In this document: positions 54,101 to 64,000 of the stretch, piece by piece | How positions within the stretch are numbered: the first letter of the stretch is position 1 | Layout: each line of letters opens with the position of its first letter | DNA from: Wuchereria bancrofti | Lineage: Eukaryota > Nematoda > Chromadorea > Rhabditida > Onchocercidae | Direction: 5' to 3' | DNA length: 64,000 bases | Assembly: GCA_005281725.1 (NCBI GenBank) | Contig: SSBO01000001.1 | Location: 7,716,801 to 7,780,800, forward strand | Notes under the pieces: model-generated | The model's database searches: none | The model's input: only the letters and a program-made list of their open reading frames with translations | What the model was told of the DNA's origin: nothing | Made by a program: the position numbers and the translations under genes

Positions 54101-57100
54101 TTGGCGTCTCACGAATTCTTCAAAACATTAAATGACTAAATACTATTTGCTGAATTACTGATGAAATAATATGAAAACAATTCGTAAAAGTAAAATTTCA
54201 AAAAGTTTCAAAAGTCGAAATTTGAAAATTTGTTTAAAAAAAATAGTACCGTTTGATGAGATGAAAAAAAATTATTGATAAATAAAATATTTTTCAACCA
54301 CGAATGTTTGCAACGTGCGATCAAATCATCATGCATCCATATTGGTCCAGATGACAAACGTTCATATAGAAATGTCATAAATAGAATTATGAATGTAAAT
54401 ACTGGAAGTATCCTAAAATGTACTTTTCTAAACGTGAAGTACGTGGAATATAAGTAGCATAATAATAAATAATAAACTACATATAATTTCTGATATACAT
54501 AGTAATTTCTGACTCTTTTGATTATAATATGATAGTTAAAGCGTATACTTACTTAAGTTATCTTAAAATACGATCGCTAAACAATATTTGCCTCAAGTTA
54601 CTAAATAAAATTATTAAATAAAACTAAATTTGTGAAATATGTTGAATAGCTGGAAAGATTATATAAAAAACTTTTACAAATACATTGATAAATTTGCTGA
54701 GAAAGAAGAAAAATCTTAATTAATTAATTTATGAGTGAAAAAAGAAATGTTAATAATAATAATAGTAATAATAATAAATAACAATAGTAATAATAATGAT
54801 AATACTAATAATAAATTAAATTTATGACGTAAAGAAAAACAGTGCTAACTACTTTAATTTGTGATTTTTAATGCAACAATTTGAAAAATTTTTTTTAAAG
54901 AACTATAAAAATATTAAAAATTCAGTACAAACTGTAGTAGACGATTAAAGTAGAGTTTTTTGATATTGTCGGTTGTTTCAAGTATATGCTGAACTAATAA
55001 TGATGAAAGTAAAGTATCGATAGCAATTAAACCATCAATATGATAAGTGAAATTATTTAATGGATGAAGTTGCCAGCTATAGACACTTTCGTATGAGAAT
55101 AAAACATTTTCTGAAATTCTCTTTTATTTAAAATTTTTCCCTTTCATTTAAATTTCGAGAGAAAAAACTCAATTTTAAAGATATTATTGATTTTCATTTT
55201 TTTTAAAGCAACAAATTCAAAAAAATTGCAGAGTAAGCTTTTCAAGTATTTGACATTAATGAAATATTATCATTGCATACTATAAAAAATTGATTAGTTC
55301 ATTAATTAGTTAATAACAATATGCCGAGATTTGTAAATATAAGTAAAGTCAATATTTGCAAAGTTATGCAAAGTAAGTTATTAAAAAATAAAGTAAGTTA
55401 AGAAATACGAACATAAGTGAGCCAAAATTTGTAATAAACAAACAGATCAAACTAGTATTCATAAATGTAAATAAGCTAAGGTATACAAATATGTTAAGAC
55501 AAATCATATAAATCTATGCAAGCAAAGACTTGTAAAAACAATTATGCTAGGATATTCATAAATATAAGTGAGTTAAAATTCATAAATAAAAAATAAGCCG
55601 AAATTTAGTCCTTGTCAAATAATAATAATAAATAAATATTAATAATAATAACAATAACAATAATAACAAATAATAATAACAATAGTAATAATAGTAGTAG
55701 TAGTAGTAATAGTAATAATATTAATAATAAATGAAGTTAAACACTTTTTTCTTCTCATTCAAATTAGTTTTTCAAAACGTAATTAAAACTGAAATTCAAT
55801 AAAAAAACGGAGAAAATTTTACAGTTTAAATTGTCTTTTCAATAGAAAAGGAGAAAAAGTAATTAAAAATGAACATACCAATGTACGGTAGAATATAGAT
55901 GAAACAATTAGCTGTGATAATGACTGATACGGTGATAACTTGTAAGCCTTGAATAGAATGATAATTATGTGAACGCTTTGTACTTAATGCCATACTGCCA
56001 TTTCGTGGAATTGATAAGCATTGGGCAATTGCCTGAAAAAAATTTTCTAATTTTTAATTATTATAATTCTTTTTTTTTGTTTATTTTCCTTAGCACTACG
56101 TATATAATAAGATGAAAGATATCTCTGATAGCTGAAGAGAAAAAAAACATAATTAACAATTTTTTTTAAAATGCATTGAAAAGGAAACAGAAAGATAAAA
56201 TTTAGAAGTAGAATTCATACTTTAAATTGTTTATTTGAAAAAAATTTCCAATCATACACATCGATAAAAGTACCAATGAACAGAAAACACAACCAAAAAA
56301 TAATCATAATTCTGAAATAATCATATCATAATGATAATAACTTTTATAATTTGATTAGAAATGTGACAAATGGCATGAATTATTGATCTTTTTCTTCTCT
56401 TTCTTTTTCTTTGTGTTTACTTAAGTTATGGCATAATTTATAATTTTGTATTTACTTTGCTAATAATATGAAATTGAATAATTACATAGATTCTTCAAAC
56501 TTTTGTGATAATGAAAAAAAAATTTCTTTTCAAGTGTACAAAAAGTTAAAAAATTTCTTATCACAATTTATTTATCCTAATGCTAACACAATTAAAGCAT
56601 ATTTCAATTAAATTTGTTTTTTCATCATTATGGGAAAAAAACTTAAACAAATAAAGTCGACAGTTTTTTCCTAATTCAAAATTTCAATTATAAAATTTGA
56701 TATTGCAAAAGAAAATGAAAGCAGTAATGTTCGTCCATTCAGTTTTTAATTAAAAAATTGCTTTCACATTTCTGAGTTCAAGAATTAAAATTATCGCAAA
56801 GAATGAATTTTCATTACTGTAAAATAATTCTCCAATAATGTTTCAAGTCAACAAAAAAAAAAAAAAAAAAAAAAAAATGAAGCAGAAAAAGAAACAAAAA
56901 ATTTCGGATTAAGAGGTTAATGGAAGGATATGATAATGTCAGATTTTTTACTGATGGATTTTTTTTTTATTGAATAATATAAATATTATATTGAAATTGA
57001 AAGAAATTTCTAAATAAAAAGAGTACAAAATTTAATTACAAATCTGAAAAAAAAAATAATTTTTATAAAAAAAAGTTGAAATTTTTCAAGATGTTAAAGA

Positions 57101-59462
57101 TTAATTTTTTTGTTTTTTCCTTTTTTTTAAAGACAAAGAAAGAGCGAACTTACAAGAAAATTTGTGAAGAAAGTGGCCAATGAAGAGGTGTTTCACATTC
57201 TGCACTTGTCGCATATGGTGTCACCACTAAATTCTTTTTGATTACATGAAAACAAAAAATCTTCTAATAAATTTTAACAAATAATTTAACAAATAATTTT
57301 TTTTATAATTTATTTCAGTAATAAAGACTCATTTAAAGAAAAAAGAAAAAATGCTTCAAAGAAAAAAGGAACATAAAGCTTTTATAAACGTAGGATAATT
57401 CAGATGTTAAATTAATTAACATTAAATTACTGAAGGTTTTTGAACATTTATCAAACTTTGCTAATTTACTTTGAGCTAGTTGAGTAATTTCTTGTGGTGT
57501 ACACAATGATGGAGCGCATAATCCTACATGAATATTAAAACTATTCGACTGTGGACAGTATCGATACGTTTCCGGAATTTCCAAAACAATCCGGCAGTAT
57601 CGACCATCAAACGCTTTTGTTCTAAATTTTGCAGCAATAAAGAAAAATGTTGTGCTCAACTAATTAAAAAATGAAAAGCAAAAAAGAATTTATTTCAGAG
57701 TAATGAAGCTTAGAACAAGATTTCAACATGGATCAGTAAGCTTAAGTTTAGTGATAAGATTATGTTTTAACATAACTAAAATTGATGAGAAGTATATTTC
57801 TTAACATCTCTAAGCCTTATGATTTTTTTATATATCTAAGCTCATTGATGTGAATACTTTTAATATGTCTAAGCCTAGTGACATAAGTATCTTTTAATAA
57901 GTCCGGATGTAAAATAGAAGTATTCTTGATAGTACTGACATGAACTTATTAGAATTTTATTGAATGAAAAAAAGTAATATCACTAAAACAATTTCAGATT
58001 TATCCTTTCTTAATTATTTGCTACGGTTTGAAAACAATATTAGTAAATTAAAAAATTTTCAATTGGTATTATGAATTTATCTTTAATATTTTACCTACTC
58101 CAAAAAAAGAAATAAATGTGAAAAACTTTAAAAAAAAGCAAAAGAAATAAACAAACTGTCGTAAGATTGAACATTGTTCGTAATCACCCAACCAGTAATA
58201 ATTTCCTTCACCTACAGCTGGCGGCATCTTCCCAAGTGAATCCAACCCTATAATTTTAAGCGCATTTTGAAATTATGTGAAAATCAAAAAAAAAAATTTC
58301 TTTTTCTTTAATGTAAAAAAAAAAATCATTTGCATTTAATGATTTGTTAAAAATATTTCTAAAATTTCTCATTTATTTCATTTTCTTTTTCTTTTCCTTT
58401 TGGTAAATAATTTAAATAATATAAGTAATTGCTAATTTGATTAGTACCTGTTTAATTATTTTTTTTTCTACACAAAAAATAACCAAAATATCCATAATCT
58501 TTTTTAGAATTCTATTAGTTATGTGATAAGCGCGTTTATTAATTAAATTATTAATAAATATTTTTTGGAAAATAGCTAATAGCATAAAATGTACAATTAT
58601 TAATTTAATTAACATTTAGTTGAAAATCTTCGTTTGTTTTGTTTTCTTCGACTAGACCAATATATCTTTAGATATAACTCATTTTCAAATTTTACAATAT
58701 TCCAAAGAAACACAAAAAGGCAACAATTCAAAATGAAAGGGAAAATTGTTGACTTGTTAATTGGAAAATATGCCACAAAATAAAAATAATTATTAAACAT
58801 ACAACTTTGAATAATAAGAATTGAAGTCTTCTTTTGCAAATTTTTATATTAATTGAAATATTTTCTAAAAATCCAAATATATTTGTTTAAAAAAATTTAA
58901 ATTAAAATGTGAAATATTTTCATTTTGTGAAGCAAAGAATTTCTAAGAAATATTACAATCAATTTTCTTACTTATTACAATCAATTGCAAAAAAAAAAAA
59001 CAATTTTCATTTGAAATTAAAATATAAATATTAAAAGAAAAAAAAATTTGTCTTTTAGATTAGCAACAATATAAACTTACACGTAATAACCCACGAAGTT
59101 TGACGTAAAATATTCGTCTTATTCCGTAAACAATTCACACATTGTTCATAATCAGCATTTTCCAAATTGCATTCTCGCCAATTATTATCCATAAAATTGG
59201 ATAATGAGCAGAAAATTTTACTTAAACCATTACGACAGCTATTTGTAAATGGCAAGCGTTGAGTGATATCGCACATTTCGGTTGCTGTTTCCGGAAAATT
59301 AATATCCTCCAAAACTGTTGTCCATAAATAATCGATAGATTTAGGCCTTGCTGGTAGACGAAAATAGCATAAAAGGCAACTTTGGCAGGTTGGAATTATT
59401 GCAATTATCACTATTGATAGTAATAGTAATGGTAGCAATGATAAGTGACAGTACAGCTTCAT
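51152..59462 (-). CDS. NRF-6-type acyltransferase-3 membrane protein, probably catalytically altered
   Basis: Thirteen phase-consistent exons run from ATG 59462 to TGA 51152: 59081-59462, 58157-58247, 57431-57621, 57154-57226, 56221-56311, 55879-56032, 54933-55110, 54250-54412, 53242-53444, 52813-52933, 52020-52209, 51597-51739 and 51152-51337, giving about 721 residues. A signal peptide (about 1-28) precedes a cysteine-rich N-terminal NRF domain (WLDSLGKMPPAVGEGNYYW, GRYCRIV, GLCAPSLCTPQEI). Then come about ten membrane segments of acyltransferase-3 type (YSLVVQFFLLLLP, YTKPWARAPAFLIG, AYSALHRPLWS). Relatives in C. elegans (NRF-6, NDG-4) act in lipid and drug handling in intestine and hypodermis. 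The conserved TM His, normally in a GHT-type motif, is Asn here (about residue 318, ITANCF). The late YLVH motif reads FLIS, and the VDTFFFLSG motif reads IDTLLSSLL. Exon 3 has an alternative donor at 57470 that would remove 13 residues. An acceptor (ATCATTTAG) lies nine bases before the ATG. Family assignment is secure; loss of catalysis is inference. Confidence 0.93.
54751..54815. repeat. AAT/AGT trinucleotide repeat in an intron
   Basis: Runs of AATAATAAT and AATAGTAAT within the intron between exons 7 and 8 of the NRF-6-like gene. A simple repeat. Confidence 0.85.
55617..55735. repeat. AAT/AGT/AAC trinucleotide repeat in an intron
   Basis: About 120 bases of AAT triplets with AAC and AGT variants, including five consecutive AGT units, within the intron between exons 6 and 7 of the NRF-6-like gene. 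Confidence 0.85.
56853..56877. repeat. Poly(A) homopolymer tract
   Basis: A run of 25 A in an intron of the NRF-6-like gene. No adjacent target-site duplication or retrogene sequence is apparent. Confidence 0.9.
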
Positions 59463-59471
59463 TGCATCAAA

Positions 59472-59480
59472 CTAAATGAT
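59472..59480 (-). promoter_or_regulatory. Probable spliced-leader acceptor of the NRF-6-like gene
   Basis: On the minus strand, ATCATTTAG ends nine bases before the start codon at 59462. A splice acceptor this close to the initiator ATG is typical of nematode trans-splicing. No spliced leader is visible in genomic DNA, so this is inference. Confidence 0.45.
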
Positions 59481-62223
59481 AAATCGTTGATGATAAGGTG
59501 AATTGCACATTAAACATTTATCATTTACTGATAAGAATGATTTTTCGAGCCAACGAATGGTTTATTATACAATGATTAATACAATTTTTTGACCTAACTT
59601 TTGAAATTATAATTTCACAAGTCAAAATTTCATATTCAAATTCTGCTCATTAATTTAATCATAGTTGTACTTTAATTTACTGTTAACCTTTTTGCTAGTT
59701 TGAAAATTTAGATGATTATCAACCTCCCGATACATTGAAAAAAAAATTAAATTTCAGAAATTTTGCCACCACACTTTTATTCTTCTTATAATGAAATAGC
59801 AATAGGATAATTTGCTAAAATTACAAGAATGATATCTAATCATTTAAGTAATTGCTAATAGAATTAGTTATAAAACCGGATATGGTGAAATATTTACATT
59901 TCCGGTCTCATCAACCTAACTAACTATTTAGTGATAGTAAATAATTTCGTCAGAAATACAATTATGTTAGTTTTATTAGTACTTCATTTAGCTTTATCAA
60001 AACAAATGATGTCTGTTTAAAAATAGATAAAAGAATGAAAAAGTTTGTTTTCCTGATAAAAAAAGGAAACAGAATTAACCACAAATATATATTTCTTTTT
60101 AATGATTCATTAAAAATCGTAGTGATTTATGATACATTGATTAATTTTGATTGATGCTATTATTATTATAATATAAAAGTCTTAAAAATAGCTTAAATTC
60201 ATGGTGACTACTTAGCTATAATTAATAGAAAAGATCTGTAACTAGCAAACTGGTTGATTAAATTCATTTTAATAACTTACAAATTATGCAGAACTGATAT
60301 ATTAAAATTTTGATAAAAGAAGAGAAGAAAAAAGTAAAATATTGATAAAATGATAATTGATAAGATGCAAGAGAGGAAAGTTATATGGAATATTTACCAG
60401 CTTAAATTTCAATCATAATTAATAGATAATTGATTGTTTTGAATCCGAATGATTCTCAATTCCAAAGTTAACAGTTATTCATATGATTTTTATTATAATT
60501 GAAATCTTAAATTAGGATAATTAAGATTTGATTTGTACAACAATGAAATTATACAATGATCAGAACGAAAGGAAGAGTGTTATTTCATTTTCATTCAATT
60601 GCTTCAAAAATTTTCGTATTCACTTTTGCATTTAGTGATGATCATTTGCGCAAACAAACTGTACAACACATTACGGTCGTTTTAAATATTATCTCTTTTT
60701 AAATGTTAAAAACAAAAACAAGTGATAAGACTTCAGTTTAAAGGTAGAAATTAGATAAACTAAAAAAAGTTAGGCTATATTCTTCTTTTGTTGGAGAGTA
60801 TTTGATTAATTAAGATCAATTGTTGAAATTTGAATTATACTTGCTTAGTTGAGCCAAAGTAAATTCTTTTAAAAATAGAAATAATTAAATTATTGTTGTA
60901 ATTCTCCGAAAATATTAATAGTTCTAAATAAACCTAAAGAAATAATATCTTAATATTTGTGCATAATATTAACGAATCAAGAATCAAGTTGGAATGAATA
61001 TAAGAAATTTAAACATTTAGGCATTCAGTTTAAAACATCTGTTGCTATTTCACCATCAACAAATCGATAAATGCATTCTCGAACTCTTAAACAGCTGACA
61101 CTTTCTTATGAAAATATCATTAACTTAATGTGAAACTTTATAAAAGCACTTGGACAGCTTTTCCTAGCATCTTTAATTTAATAGAGTATCTTTTAATTCT
61201 AGTTAAATTGTTTAATAAAATTAAACTAGTTATAATTTATAAATTACATATACTAGTAAGATATAATGCAGTAGAGGGAAAAAATATGAAAGATAAACAA
61301 TTTACCAATCTAACAAACAACAGAGTAATTGTTATTGGTTAATTAAATAAAAACAATATTACTTATCGTTGCAAAACAATGAATAAATAGAAAAGTAAGT
61401 AAAAATAAAAAGCTAAGGTATTGTTACTGAGCTATGCCAGCGCATTGTGAATGATATTTGTATGTTTAGCAGACAACAGTTTATGATCAGTCATAAAATT
61501 TTAAACGAATTATTGTAAAAGTTCTCGCTCATCTTGCTCTTTTTCTTCTTTTGTATGCATGTTTTTTCTTTTATAATGCATAAGACAAAAATGATATTTG
61601 GAAAAGTTTTAAATTCTTTTTTAAATTTTGTGGAAAAACCAATTTAAAATCATCATTTGGATTGCAAAAGAAAAAAAAACACAAAATATATTATAAAATA
61701 ACATTCAACACACCTTAATGATATTGTATCACAACAAAATAACACCACAATTTAAAAAAAAATTTGCAAAGCAATAAAGTACAAAAAACATATTGAAATT
61801 TAATTAAATCTTCTTTTATATTAAATTCAATGAAAAATTCGATAAAAAACAACCGAATTAACAAATCATTTCCTTCAAATAATTAAAGAAATCAATCAAC
61901 AAATCAGTTTTCAAATGAGACATACCAACAAGGCTAATTTTTAATGCAGTACAGAATGAAACGACGAGCAGTATCATTCTTCCATAAATTCTTCTTGTTA
62001 CGAAAAAAATACTAAACCGCAAAATTTCAAAACTATCTAACTATCGCTATTCCAGACCAAAATGCAAATAAAATACATAACATAAAATACAATCATCAAT
62101 TTATAATTAAAGACAAATCTAGCACACAAATGAAATAAAAAAGTTTCCGTTAATAATAATAATATAAAAAGATATTCTGAATATTTGAAGAAAAAAATAT
62201 CAAGTGCACAAGAAAGCTTACAG
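59481..62223. other. Intergenic region between NRF-6-like and rnf-113 genes
   Basis: I see no gene in this stretch. It should hold the promoter of the NRF-6-like gene near its lower end and the 3' untranslated region of rnf-113 near its upper end. Both genes point the same way, but a gap of about 2.7 kb is too wide for the usual nematode operon spacing of a few hundred bases. Open frames near 61130 and 62037 are A+T-driven. Confidence 0.55.

Positions 62224-64000
<1,777 letters not shown>

Overview
This window reads as nuclear DNA of a nematode, most likely a filarial (onchocercid) worm. It is extremely A+T-rich, the introns are long with TTTCAG/TTTTAG-type acceptors and GTAAGT/GTATG-type donors, and the recognisable genes have clear nematode relatives (ceh-43/Distal-less, rnf-113, an NRF-6 family member, and an astacin/NAS-like EGF-CUB protein). 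I could not run a search, so the species is inference. There are no bacterial operons, rRNA genes, CRISPR arrays or recognisable transposon genes.

Layout. (1) 1-6107: a block of about 2.94 kb occurs twice in direct orientation with a 3140 bp period, one visible mismatch, and single N bases next to the first copy. It may be a recent tandem duplication or an assembly artefact. Each copy holds a candidate first exon coding for a hydrophobic leader. (2) 8400-13110, + strand: a chain of phase-consistent exons encodes a divergent astacin-like protein with a shortened, apparently zinc-site-negative catalytic region, then an EGF module and a CUB domain. (3) 13.1-37 kb: mostly gene-poor DNA with microsatellites, a composite tetramer/octamer satellite, GA tracts, TACGTGT-type arrays, a G-rich island at 29.8 kb, and a few candidate small genes or exons. 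(4) 37077-46240, + strand: a complete three-exon Distal-less class homeobox gene (ceh-43 type) with a homeodomain split at the 44/45 position. (5) 46.2-51 kb: intergenic, with a possible small membrane-protein gene at 50158. (6) 51152-59462, - strand: a 13-exon gene for an NRF-6-type acyltransferase-3 membrane protein (about 721 residues) whose expected active-site histidines look replaced. (7) 62224-64000, - strand: the 3' part of an rnf-113/RNF113A/Cwc24 orthologue (CCCH plus RING); its 5' end lies beyond the window.

The recognised genes do not form a pathway: a developmental transcription factor, a spliceosome/ubiquitin factor, a lipid-type membrane protein and a secreted protease-like protein. 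The most notable biology is that two unrelated enzyme families here (astacin and acyltransferase-3) are both represented by members that seem to have lost catalytic residues. Exon boundaries come from reading splice consensus and phase by hand.
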